From NCBI GenBank assembly GCA_033283325.1, contig JAWMQO010000001.1, forward strand, positions 620,001-684,000: DNA of 64,000 nucleotides, written 5' to 3'. Source of the stretch: Mangrovimicrobium sp033283325 (GTDB taxonomy: Bacteria; Pseudomonadota; Gammaproteobacteria; Pseudomonadales; Halieaceae). A program made the position numbers and the translations under genes. The notes under the pieces are model-generated. The model searched no databases. It was not told where the DNA came from and saw only the letters and a program-made list of their open reading frames with translations. Positions within the stretch are counted from its first letter, which is position 1, and every line of letters begins with the position of its first letter. Positions 33,034 to 41,586 of the stretch are shown here, piece after piece.

Positions 33034-33060
33034 GCACCCGCGCCGCCAGGCGCAGGGTGC
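33034..33060 (+). other. GC-rich stem-loop in the 5' leader of the P450 gene
   Basis: Arms GCACCCGCGCC (33034-33044) and GGCGC-A-GGGTGC (33049-33060) form an 11-bp stem with one bulged A and loop GCCA, 45 nt before the ATG. There is no T tract. A role in mRNA stability or regulation is possible. Confidence 0.45.
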
Positions 33061-33105
33061 GCATTAGTGCTCCACACATAAAATACTTACAGGAGTAGTA
33101 AGGCC

Positions 33106-34479
33106 ATGACCAGCGATATCATGTCCAACGCACCCTCGTCCGTGCCGCGACCACCACTGGTTTCCGGCCTGCCGTTTATCGGCAGCACCCTGTCGATGGC
33201 CAAGGACCCGGCGCGTTTCCTCAAAGACTGCTACGAGGCCTACGGCAGCAGCTACCGCGTGCGCGTGTTCGGTAACGAATTCAGCGTCATCGCCGGCGCC
33301 GAGGCAGCTACTTTCATGGGCACCCGCGAGGGCAAGGAGTGCCTGCGCTCCAAGGAAGTCTGGCAGCCGCAGATGGAAGAGTTCAATTCGAGCAAGATGC
33401 TGACGGCGGAAGACGGCGAATTGCATGCCCAACTGCGGGAAGTGATGAAGCGCGGCTTCTCCAAGGATACGATCAACGGGCGCTACCAGTACATGCTCGA
33501 CATCACCCGGGATGCCCTGCTCAGGGACTGGCAGGTCGGCCAGCAGGTACCGGTGGTAGAGGCGATGCAATACCTGGTGATCGACCAGTTGGGCATCAGC
33601 ATGACCGGCCAGGCGCCGCGGGAGTACGTCAAGGACATTCGCACCACTATCCTCTACATCCTCAACGTGCTGGTCACCCGGCAGCGGCCAAAGTTCTACC
33701 TGAAGATGCCGCAATACAAGCGCGCCAAGGCGCGCATGATCGAACTCGGTGAAAAAATGGTGGCGGAGTACCGCGCCCGCAATGTCGAGGTGCCGGAGGA
33801 AGAGCGCAACCTGATCGACGACATCATGGCGGCTCACGAGCGGGACCCGGAGCTGATTCCCGATTCCGACCTGCCGATGCTGATGGCAGGGCCCTACGTG
33901 GCCGGACTGGATACCGTGGCCAATACCACCAGCGCCATCGTTTACACCGTGCTCAAGGAGCCGGGCGTACTGGAGCGGGTCCAGGCCGAGGTGGATGCGG
34001 TGATGTCCCAACCGATCGACGAGAAGGAATTCATGAAGAGCATGCCGTCGCTGTATGGCGCGATCATGGAGACCATGCGCCTCTATCCCATCGCCGTCGC
34101 GCAACTGCGGGTAGCCAACAAGGATTTCGTTTTCAATGACACCCAGTTCAATGAGGGAGAAATCATCTACGTGGGCACGGCGGTGCCGCACTTCAAGGAC
34201 GAGTTTTACCCGGATGCCGAGACCTTTGACATCGACCGCTATACCCGCGAGCGCAAGGAGCACATGCAACCCGGCGCCTACTCCCCGTACGGGCGCGGTC
34301 CGCACACCTGCCTGGGCAAGAGCTTGTCCGACGTGCTGCTGATGATGAGCATGGCCCAGCTCTTCTACCTCTTCGATCTGGAACTGCCATCGCCCGATTA
34401 CGTGCTGAAAACCAAGTCCGCGCCAACGCCCGGCCCTTCAATGGGATTCAAGGTGAAAGTGAAGGGCCGCCGCCACTAA
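33106..34479 (+). CDS. Cytochrome P450
   Basis: 457 residues. I-helix AGLDT (266-270), ExxR at Glu322-Arg325 (ETMRLYPIA), heme motif PYGRGPHTCLGK with Cys402. No membrane anchor, so a soluble class-I bacterial enzyme that needs a ferredoxin; the nearest one is 16082-16303. It does not show the CYP51 signature of the other P450. Steroid side-chain or nucleus hydroxylation is inferred from context. The gene is probably monocistronic, ending in the 34523-34560 terminator. Confidence 0.88.
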   Translation: MTSDIMSNAPSSVPRPPLVSGLPFIGSTLSMAKDPARFLKDCYEAYGSSYRVRVFGNEFSVIAGAEAATFMGTREGKECLRSKEVWQPQMEEFNSSKMLTAEDGELHAQLREVMKRGFSKDTINGRYQYMLDITRDALLRDWQVGQQVPVVEAMQYLVIDQLGISMTGQAPREYVKDIRTTILYILNVLVTRQRPKFYLKMPQYKRAKARMIELGEKMVAEYRARNVEVPEEERNLIDDIMAAHERDPELIPDSDLPMLMAGPYVAGLDTVANTTSAIVYTVLKEPGVLERVQAEVDAVMSQPIDEKEFMKSMPSLYGAIMETMRLYPIAVAQLRVANKDFVFNDTQFNEGEIIYVGTAVPHFKDEFYPDAETFDIDRYTRERKEHMQPGAYSPYGRGPHTCLGKSLSDVLLMMSMAQLFYLFDLELPSPDYVLKTKSAPTPGPSMGFKVKVKGRRH

Positions 34480-34522
34480 CACTACGAGCGGGCATGGAAG
34501 CAGGGCCTGGAGGCAGGTCAAT

Positions 34523-34560
34523 AAAAAAAGCCCCCCGACCAAGCGGCCGGGGGGCTTTTT
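34523..34560. terminator. Bidirectional rho-independent terminator
   Basis: A 9-bp stem AGCCCCCCG/CGGGGGGCT flanked by seven A upstream and five T downstream, between the P450 and the convergent TonB receptor. Confidence 0.9.
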
Positions 34561-34576
34561 AGTTTCAGGCAAGGTC

Positions 34577-36961
34577 CTAGTAGGTGTAACTCAGGTCAAC
34601 ACCGAAGGACTGTGCCTGGCCCCAGATCACGCCCCGGGATGAGTGAGGGTACTCGCTGGTTGCGTTGACCACGTACTCCTCGTCCAGTGCATTCTTGATC
34701 CATACTGCGGCGCCGATGTCGCCGTTAAACATGCGGAAACCGCTCCAGCTCAGCCGGGCATTGACCAGGTCGTAGGACGGCCAGCTCGAATCGTTGGGCG
34801 CCGTCTCCACGTCGGCGACGCCGTTGCGGTCGTCCATGTAGCTGTAGCTGAGGTAGAGGGAGGCCTCACCCCAGGTGCCAGTGGCGATCGTCCAGTCCAT
34901 GCCCAGGTTGTAGGAATGTTCCGGTGCCGAGGGCAGCTGGTAGCGATCGGTGACGTCCTCGCCGGTCAGCGGATTGCGTACCTCTTCCATCTGCCCGTCG
35001 AGGTAGGCGTAGCTGAAGTTGAAGCGCAGATTCTGGGTAGCGAGGAAAATCGCGTCGAGCTCGAAGCCGTCCAGGGAAACTTCGCCGGCGTTGATGTACT
35101 TGGTGTCGCCAATGGCAGTACCGGGGATGACGAAGCTGGTAACGCGATCCTCATAGTCGCTGAAGAAGATATCCATATTGAGCCGCGCGCGAGAGTCGAA
35201 GAGCTCGCTCTTCAGGCCGATTTCGTAGGTACCCACGGTCTCCGGGGAGAAGCCTTCGGCGAAGCCGACGCCGAAATCGCTGGTGGAGCCGTCGGCGTCC
35301 GGGTCCCGCACGTTGAAGCCACCGGCCACATAGGCCTCGCTGTACTTGACGTAGGCGTTGATGGAGTCGGTGAACTCGTAGGCGACGATCCACTCGTAGG
35401 AGGTGTTGTCGTCCTTGCGGTCACCGCTGCCTTCCCAGCCGGTGATGGAGTCGATGATTTTCACCGGCCCCAGGTAGACCGCCTGGCGGCTGTAGCGGAA
35501 GGCCTCGGACTGCCTTTCGTCTTCGGAATAGCGAACACCTGCCGAGAGGTGGAGGCGCTGGTCGAGAATCTGCGGGGTGTAATCCAGGCGCAGGTAGCTC
35601 GCCCAGCCCTCGGTGCTGGAGCTCGACTCCCGGTCGACGAAGGTGGCGACGACAGCGCCGTCCAGGCCGGAGCCAGGGTCTATCACCCTGCCGTCGAACT
35701 GGTGCCGCCAGGGCGATTCGCTTTCGCTTACATCCTCTTCGAAATAGACGGCGCCCCACAGGAGCCTCGCCCGTTCGTCGAGGAAGTCGAAGTTGAACTG
35801 CAGTTCATGGGAGGTTTGCTCCTGCTCTACCACGAAGCGCTCGAGAGGAAACTCTTCGCCGTCGGGCGCGGTATAGGCAGCTGTGGTCAGTGAGAACTCG
35901 GCGCCACCGCCAAGGTCAACGTAGCTGGCGTTGTCCATCTCCCGGTGGCCGAAAATGTACTTGAGTTCCGAGCTGTCGGTGCTCCAGGTGAGCACTGCCG
36001 TGTGGCCGGAAATGTCACTCCAGGAACTTTGGTTGGGGTTAAAGGAGCGCAGATTGTCGATTCGCTTGCCGGTGTAGCCGGGCCCGTTTTCGACCGCCTG
36101 GATGAAGAAGGGGTCCAGGGGTGTGGCCGGCGGGTCGGTAAGCTCGGGCGGAGTCACCGACTGGTAGGTGCTGTTGTAGAAATCGAGATTGGCGAAGTCG
36201 TAGCCGTAGTCAAAAGAGAAGGCATCCGAGATCTGCCAGGCGAGGTCGAAACGCCCGCCCTCGGAGTCCATATCGCCCCAGTCCTCCTCGCCGGCCGGAT
36301 TCTTGATGAAGCCGTCCTGGTCCTTGAACAGGCCGGTAAATTTTACCGCCAGGTCGTCGGTCACCGGCAGGTTGAGCATGCTCAGGCTGGAGAGCTCGCG
36401 ATCGCCAACGGTGAATTTCTGCTTGAACTCGATGCTCTCGGTAGAGGGCCGGCGGGTTTCCATGATCAGGGCGCCGCCAACGGCGTTGCGGCCGTAGAGC
36501 GTACCCTGCGGGCCGCGCAGTACCTCGATGCGTTGCAGGTCGGCGACTTCCAGCGCGAGGCCGGTGTTGCGGGCGATGTACACACCGTCCATGTAGACGG
36601 CAACCGGGGAATCGATGGTGACCTGGGAGTCGAGTACACCGATACCGCGGACAAACAGGTTCAGGGTCGAGGCATTGGTGACGAAGGGTGCGACCTGGAA
36701 GTTGGGTACGCTGGACTGGATATCATCGATGCCTGTGATGCCCTGCTTCTCGATGTCTTCAGCGCTGAAGGCGAACACGGAGAGCGGGGTGTCCTGCAGT
36801 GACTCGACCCGGCGCTGGACCGTAACGATGACTTCTTCGAGTTGGGGCGAGCTGCGTACCTGGGAAACCTCGTCCTGCGCGATGGCGCAAATCGGAACCG
36901 TCGCCGATACCAGCGTGGCAAGGGAAAGTTGCTGCAGTGGCAGCCTGTTGCGCGTCCTCAT
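34577..36961 (-). CDS. TonB-dependent outer-membrane receptor
   Basis: 794 residues from the ATG at 36961 (MRTRNRLPLQQLS, a normal signal peptide); a GTG at 36994 would add 11 residues. TonB-box-like LEEVIVTVQRR, plug domain (LQRIEVLRGPQGTLYGRNAVGG) and a barrel ending in the aromatic LSYTY. Its plug is of the same type as in the other two receptors here. Substrate is unknown; sterols or other hydrophobic compounds are likely from context. Confidence 0.9.
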   Translation of the reverse strand: MRTRNRLPLQQLSLATLVSATVPICAIAQDEVSQVRSSPQLEEVIVTVQRRVESLQDTPLSVFAFSAEDIEKQGITGIDDIQSSVPNFQVAPFVTNASTLNLFVRGIGVLDSQVTIDSPVAVYMDGVYIARNTGLALEVADLQRIEVLRGPQGTLYGRNAVGGALIMETRRPSTESIEFKQKFTVGDRELSSLSMLNLPVTDDLAVKFTGLFKDQDGFIKNPAGEEDWGDMDSEGGRFDLAWQISDAFSFDYGYDFANLDFYNSTYQSVTPPELTDPPATPLDPFFIQAVENGPGYTGKRIDNLRSFNPNQSSWSDISGHTAVLTWSTDSSELKYIFGHREMDNASYVDLGGGAEFSLTTAAYTAPDGEEFPLERFVVEQEQTSHELQFNFDFLDERARLLWGAVYFEEDVSESESPWRHQFDGRVIDPGSGLDGAVVATFVDRESSSSTEGWASYLRLDYTPQILDQRLHLSAGVRYSEDERQSEAFRYSRQAVYLGPVKIIDSITGWEGSGDRKDDNTSYEWIVAYEFTDSINAYVKYSEAYVAGGFNVRDPDADGSTSDFGVGFAEGFSPETVGTYEIGLKSELFDSRARLNMDIFFSDYEDRVTSFVIPGTAIGDTKYINAGEVSLDGFELDAIFLATQNLRFNFSYAYLDGQMEEVRNPLTGEDVTDRYQLPSAPEHSYNLGMDWTIATGTWGEASLYLSYSYMDDRNGVADVETAPNDSSWPSYDLVNARLSWSGFRMFNGDIGAAVWIKNALDEEYVVNATSEYPHSSRGVIWGQAQSFGVDLSYTY

Positions 36962-37289
36962 GATGCGTACCTTCAGTTTATTATTGGCGTTCACCTGGCG
37001 TCTGAACGCCTGGCTTCTGTACAGGTAATAACCTCACCGGGAGGCGGGCGGCACATCAACGATAGTCACTCCTATGGCTCGTAGTCGCTCCCTGCGGTGT
37101 GGTTGAATCTGGCTCCTTCGTGGGTCCGTCGTGAACAGGGGCATAGTGTACGGCCTGGGGCTCGCGGCTTCCTATAATTGGTATAACTCAAATGGACTAC
37201 AGCCTGCAGCAGTGACCCCAGGAGGCCTCTTCAGGGAGCGAATCCGTAAGGATAATTGGCGCCTGAGTGTTTATTGATATTGTTTGAAC
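36962..37289. other. 328-bp stretch without a gene
   Basis: Upstream of the TonB receptor and downstream of the DUF3604 gene. It has an AT-rich patch near 37171-37190 and an inverted repeat CCTGAGT/ACTCAGG (37262-37268 and 37288-37294) that overlaps the DUF3604 stop codon, a possible weak terminator. I find no convincing promoter or coding sequence. Confidence 0.5.
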
Positions 37290-39152
37290 TCAGGGTTTCG
37301 AGCCGCGATACCAGATCGCAGAGGTGACCGCTCTTTCCTGGAGTGAGACCGGCTCCGGGGCCTCAATTCCCAGCTTTACGGCATCGAAGGTCGTCCAGCG
37401 GGGTGTGGGTATTTCCAGGACCCGAACGTAGTAGAATGCTTCCTGTGCCGCTGAGAACTCGGGGTCAACCCAGGTGGTGAACAGTTGCGGAGCACCGATG
37501 TCGTTGGTGTAGCTTGCCGTGTTCACATCGACGGTGTTGCCAACGGCGGGCAATTGTCCTGTCTCCGGGTCGATGCTGCGCTCCCCCGCCCAGGCGATAT
37601 CGTAGACCTTCTCCCGGGACGTCCCGGATTCGTCAACCCAGCCCTTGATTACCTGGACCCGGTCCAGGTTGGCTCCTTGCGGGTCGCGGCTGGCGAACAC
37701 TGCGAAAACCGGGGAAGCCTCGCTGTCCTCTGGCGGCAGGTCGCCGCCCATTGGCACACCGCCCGCGCGTGCCTGCGCAATCCAGTCGGGGTCTTCCAGC
37801 AGGTCCCGCGGATAGTCCCAGCCCGCATAGAACCTGACGGCGATCCGGGTGCCGGAAGTCGCGTAGGTTTCTTTAGCACGCATCGCGTCGAACAGGGATT
37901 CCCGAGTATTTTCCTCTGCCCAGACCGCAGCCAGGCCCGCAGCGCTCCACAGGCGCCCGCCGGGCATGGTTTCGGGGAAGTAAGAGGCGGTGCGCATCCG
38001 CAGTCCGGCGCTGCCGTCGAGCAGGGGCAGCTTGCCGTGGTAGTTGTCTTCCTCCACAGGGGAGCTGGCGTTATGCCCATCCGAGGAGCCGATAACGCCG
38101 AAACGGTAGGGGTTAAAACCCTGTTTGTGGGAAAGCTCGATGCCCAGTCGCAGGGCGTCGCGAATATAACTGCCCTTTGGCTGGGAGTCTTCCATGCTTT
38201 GCGAAAGAGTGGTTTCGTAGAGCTCGAAACCGGCAAATTCATCCCTGGGAGAGAGCAGGGGATGGGTTTCCGAGGAACCCTTGACCTGGAAGATTTCGCT
38301 AACGGGTTCGTTGCGCATGCGGGTCCTGGCGTAGTTCCGATCGAAGGCGGTGCCGTCGTAGGCAACGGAATCGTACATCAGGCCATCACTCACGTTGCCG
38401 TTGTGGGGTATCGCCATCACTTGCATCCCCACGGCGCGTTGTCGCTCGAGCGATTTCCAGAGTTCGCGAGGATCCTCTGAATCGATTGAACTGAAGGGCA
38501 GTTCCGGCGCGTGATCGCTGCGGTAGATCACGTTCCTGTGCAGGTTGCGCCCGTTGGGCATGGAGGACCACTCGTAGCCCACGAAGGCGGTGAACTCGCC
38601 GGGGATGTAGTTGTTGTTGGCCGCGGCTACGGTGTCTTTCCAGGCGCTTTTGCCGATGGAAACAGCTTCATCGCTCGCTACGTTACGCAGATCGAAATCC
38701 ATCAGGGAGCGCACCAGGAACCAGGTGATACTGACGGGACCGTCTTCGAGCAGGCGCTCCCGTAAACCGCGTTCCTTGATTGGAAAATCCGGGTCCATCT
38801 GCCGGACCACGCCGAGGTACTCGGAATGATCGGTCACGGCGGCAAAATCCAGCGGCCGTTGCAGGCTGATGCCATAGCCCGCGGCGTGCGCTATCTCGCC
38901 GCCTCGGGCGAAGCGGTAGGCGTCTTCTGGTGTCGCCCTGACGCCCATCGTGTAGGAATCGGTGGAGTAGCTGGTGTGAATATGCAGATCGCCGAAAAAG
39001 ACGGTTTTATTCTCGTTCCGGGGTACTGCTGCTTTCGGCGGAATGGCTCTTGCTGTCTCTGGAGTGTAGGGCGGGTTGAGACTCGGTGCCGGGGACGCGC
39101 CACAGCCGGCCAGCAAGCAACAGATTAGCGGTATAGAACAGGCGTACTTCAT
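37290..39152 (-). CDS. DUF3604-family lipoprotein (PHP-like metal hydrolase fold)
   Basis: 620 residues. Lipoprotein signal with lipobox LLAGC followed by Gly. The HIHTSYSTDS block near residue 57, DFAAVTDHSEY and GSSDGHN give the metal-binding pattern of PHP-related DUF3604 proteins. The substrate is unknown. The closest characterised relatives act on small-molecule esters or phosphoesters, so the assignment stops at fold level. It is divergent from the EthD-like gene at 39239. Confidence 0.78.
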   Translation of the reverse strand: MKYACSIPLICCLLAGCGASPAPSLNPPYTPETARAIPPKAAVPRNENKTVFFGDLHIHTSYSTDSYTMGVRATPEDAYRFARGGEIAHAAGYGISLQRPLDFAAVTDHSEYLGVVRQMDPDFPIKERGLRERLLEDGPVSITWFLVRSLMDFDLRNVASDEAVSIGKSAWKDTVAAANNNYIPGEFTAFVGYEWSSMPNGRNLHRNVIYRSDHAPELPFSSIDSEDPRELWKSLERQRAVGMQVMAIPHNGNVSDGLMYDSVAYDGTAFDRNYARTRMRNEPVSEIFQVKGSSETHPLLSPRDEFAGFELYETTLSQSMEDSQPKGSYIRDALRLGIELSHKQGFNPYRFGVIGSSDGHNASSPVEEDNYHGKLPLLDGSAGLRMRTASYFPETMPGGRLWSAAGLAAVWAEENTRESLFDAMRAKETYATSGTRIAVRFYAGWDYPRDLLEDPDWIAQARAGGVPMGGDLPPEDSEASPVFAVFASRDPQGANLDRVQVIKGWVDESGTSREKVYDIAWAGERSIDPETGQLPAVGNTVDVNTASYTNDIGAPQLFTTWVDPEFSAAQEAFYYVRVLEIPTPRWTTFDAVKLGIEAPEPVSLQERAVTSAIWYRGSKP

Positions 39153-39238
39153 TTTGCGGTCTCGAATATTGTTGTAATGTTGGCGATTCGATGTGTTTTT
39201 ATAGTTTACTGATCAAGCCATGATCAGGGGAAACAAGC

Positions 39239-39940
39239 TTGGAAAAACTGCTCTACATAATTTATAAACCAGGGGAGCAATCCACTGAGGATTTCAGCCA
39301 TCTCCTGAGAGGAACCGTGGCGGGATATATCCTCAACCGGCCCGGGGTGCACAAACTCCGTATCTCCTTAGCGGATGCCGCAGTTGAAGCTGCCTGCGAA
39401 CTGTGCATGCAAACCAGCTCCGAAGTTCCCGCTGCCCTGCTGTCCGTCTGGATGGACACTTGCCTCGCACGACAGCCCGTCGAGGCTGAACTGAGTGATC
39501 ACGGCCTGCGCTTCCACGGCTACCTTGTGTGCGAATCCGAGCCTCTGCCTAATCTTCGTCACCCGGCTGCCGACGGTGAGCGCGTTTACGGGATGAACCA
39601 GGTAGTGCTGTTGCAGAAGCCACCACGACTTGATTATGTCCGCTGGCTCGAGCTCTGGCAGGGCGGTCATACCCAGGTCGCCATCGATACCCAGTCTTCC
39701 TTTGGCTACCGGCAAAACCTGGTGGTTCGACCTTTGACAGCGTCGGCCCCGCCCTGCGATGCCATCGTTGAAGAGAACTTTCCTCCGGAGGCGATGACAT
39801 CGCAACTGGCATTTTATGCCGCAGCCGACGAAGCGGCCTTGAAGGCCAATCTCGACCGGATGATGGCAAGCTGCGCCAGCTTCATCGATTTCGACAGGAT
39901 CGATGTGGTCCCCATGTCGGAATACGTGATCCGCGCCTGA
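39239..39940 (+). CDS. EthD-like protein
   Basis: 233 residues from a TTG start with AGGGGA 7 nt upstream. YVRWLELWQGGHTQVAID in the second half is the EthD-type motif (compare WRDxHxPL); the N-terminal half looks like a degenerate first repeat. Function unknown. It is related in architecture to 7203-7841 and is convergent with the SnoaL-like gene at 39971. Confidence 0.55.
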   Translation: MEKLLYIIYKPGEQSTEDFSHLLRGTVAGYILNRPGVHKLRISLADAAVEAACELCMQTSSEVPAALLSVWMDTCLARQPVEAELSDHGLRFHGYLVCESEPLPNLRHPAADGERVYGMNQVVLLQKPPRLDYVRWLELWQGGHTQVAIDTQSSFGYRQNLVVRPLTASAPPCDAIVEENFPPEAMTSQLAFYAAADEAALKANLDRMMASCASFIDFDRIDVVPMSEYVIRA

Positions 39941-39970
39941 CACCCCGTCATCGTTTCCCCGACCGCTTGC

Positions 39971-40429
39971 TCAATCGCGCACGGGCCGGCTGCTGATTTC
40001 CCAGTCCGCGGGCAGTGGCGACTTCACTTCCAGCAATCGCTCGTAGCCTGAATACTGGATCAGCCATTTATCGCCCTGTTTGACGTAGCGATCCTCGTAC
40101 AGCGCCGAGCCCTGCCAGAATTGCTTCTCATCTTCGTTGATAAAGATATCCTGCAGGTACCACAGTCCCGTTGCGGTGTCGCCAGTGACCTCGATTTCGG
40201 GATGGTGGCCGTTGTGCACCCCGTATTTCTTCGGGGAGAAGGCCTGACGGAAAAAGCCTTCCAGTTCCGGCCAGCCCTCGAAGCAGATGTCATAGGACGG
40301 GCTTTTGTAGGCGATTTCCGCGTCTTCGCAGAATACGGATTTAAGGCCCGCGATATCCGCGGTATCCAGAAAGCGGAAGTAGCGCGCCTTGAGTTGCCTG
40401 ATTTTTTCGATGGCTTCCAGGTCCAGCAT
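39971..40429 (-). CDS. SnoaL-like (NTF2-fold) protein
   Basis: 152 residues: IEKIRQLKARYFRFLDTADIAGL at the N terminus is the SnoaL_4/BaiE-like pattern, with a conserved HNGHHPEIEV strand in the middle (His-rich pocket). Relatives include bile-acid 7alpha-dehydratase and many proteins of unknown function. A dehydratase or isomerase role in steroid breakdown is inference. It follows the luciferase-like gene at 40478 by 48 bp. Confidence 0.75.
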   Translation of the reverse strand: MLDLEAIEKIRQLKARYFRFLDTADIAGLKSVFCEDAEIAYKSPSYDICFEGWPELEGFFRQAFSPKKYGVHNGHHPEIEVTGDTATGLWYLQDIFINEDEKQFWQGSALYEDRYVKQGDKWLIQYSGYERLLEVKSPLPADWEISSRPVRD

Positions 40430-40477
40430 TATGTGTCCCTCTTTTTGCGGAAATCAGCCTGGCGATCCAGGGCCTTG

Positions 40478-41341
40478 CTACTTGATGAATTCGCCTGCGT
40501 ACCACTGGAGCTGGGCTATTTTCTCATCCAGCGGTTTGTCCTCTTCCATCGCGTACACGTCGCGGAAGCCGATGATCACGTCGGTAACGCCGATTTCCTC
40601 GAGCTGCTCGATGCCTTCACTGGTGAAGGCATCCTGCCCCGTGGTGAAAATACGGAAGGTCTTGTCTATCGTGCCGTATTCCTCTCGCATGCCCTTGATC
40701 CTGGCGATGTAGTTCGCGAGATCGTCGAGGTTGGCGCCGGCGCACATCCAGCCGTCGCCGACACGCGCCGCGCGCCGCAGGGCCGGCTCTGCGTGTCCGC
40801 CGATGAGCAGTGGCGTGGGTTCGCTGGGCACCGGCCTCATCCGGTTGGCGGGCATTGTGATCAGTTCGCCGTCATAGCCGAAATAGTCGCCACTTTCGAG
40901 CCCGCGGAGAATCTCGATCTGTTCGTCGAAGCGCTGGCCGCGTTTTTCGTAGGGAACACCACAAACCGAGAAATCTTCCTCCCAGGGGCTGATGCCGATA
41001 CCGAAGTCGAGGCGATTGCCCGAGAGCGCCTGGATGCTCTGCACCTGCTTGGCCACGACCGGCGCCTGGCGCACGGCCAGCTTGTAGACAAAGGTCGCGA
41101 AGCGAATGTTCTCGGTCACTGCCGCCATATGGGCGATGGCGATGAGGCTTTCGATAAAGGGGACGTTTTCGAGAAATTCCCGGCTGCCGTCATCGTTGTA
41201 GGGGTATTTGGAACTGGCCTGCTGCGGGTAGCAGATGCTGTCGGGAATCGTCAGCCCATGGTAGCCCGCCGCTTCCGCGGCCCTGGCCAAAGGCAGGTAG
41301 TGATCGGCATCGCACATGCCGACCTGGTAGCTGAACCTCAT
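40478..41341 (-). CDS. Luciferase-like (LLM) oxidoreductase
   Basis: 287 residues: MRFSYQVGMCDADHYLPLAR, NIRFATFVYKLAVRQAPVVAK and LDFGIGISPWEEDF mark the short LLM class. It is upstream of a SnoaL-like gene, repeating the pairing at 18608-19914. Cofactor and substrate unknown. The divergent region toward the TonB receptor (41342-41586) holds its promoter. Confidence 0.82.
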   Translation of the reverse strand: MRFSYQVGMCDADHYLPLARAAEAAGYHGLTIPDSICYPQQASSKYPYNDDGSREFLENVPFIESLIAIAHMAAVTENIRFATFVYKLAVRQAPVVAKQVQSIQALSGNRLDFGIGISPWEEDFSVCGVPYEKRGQRFDEQIEILRGLESGDYFGYDGELITMPANRMRPVPSEPTPLLIGGHAEPALRRAARVGDGWMCAGANLDDLANYIARIKGMREEYGTIDKTFRIFTTGQDAFTSEGIEQLEEIGVTDVIIGFRDVYAMEEDKPLDEKIAQLQWYAGEFIK

Positions 41342-41466
41342 GCCCTAACTCCTTATTTTTTTGGCGGGACGCTGTTCGAGCGACAGCCTCCCGAGTTTTC
41401 GAGCCTGTCGATCATTCTGTATTTCGGGCTGGCGATGTTGAATACCCTATTCGGACTAAAGCAATT

Positions 41467-41497
41467 TTGTAAGTATTTTTACGGACTGCCTTACAAT
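41467..41497 (+). promoter_or_regulatory. Promoter-overlapping inverted repeat for the TonB receptor at 41587
   Basis: Perfect 7-bp arms TTGTAAG (41467-41473) and CTTACAA (41490-41496). They overlap a possible -35 TTGTAA and -10 TACAAT (41492-41497), whose 19-nt spacer is long. This would fit an operator embedded in the promoter. Confidence 0.4.
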
Positions 41498-41506
41498 CCC
41501 GCTACC

Positions 41507-41537
41507 AGCCGAAGCCCCTTGCGACGCTTCGGCTTTT
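41507..41537 (+). terminator. Terminator-like hairpin in the leader of a TonB receptor gene
   Basis: Perfect 9-bp arms AGCCGAAGC (41507-41515) and GCTTCGGCT (41526-41534), 10-nt loop, then TTTT. It lies 50 nt upstream of the ATG and downstream of the promoter candidate, so it could act as an attenuator. Confidence 0.55.
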
Positions 41538-41586
41538 CGGTTCAGGACAGCAAGACCATAAATCTAATACTAGGGAGTCCTGCAAG

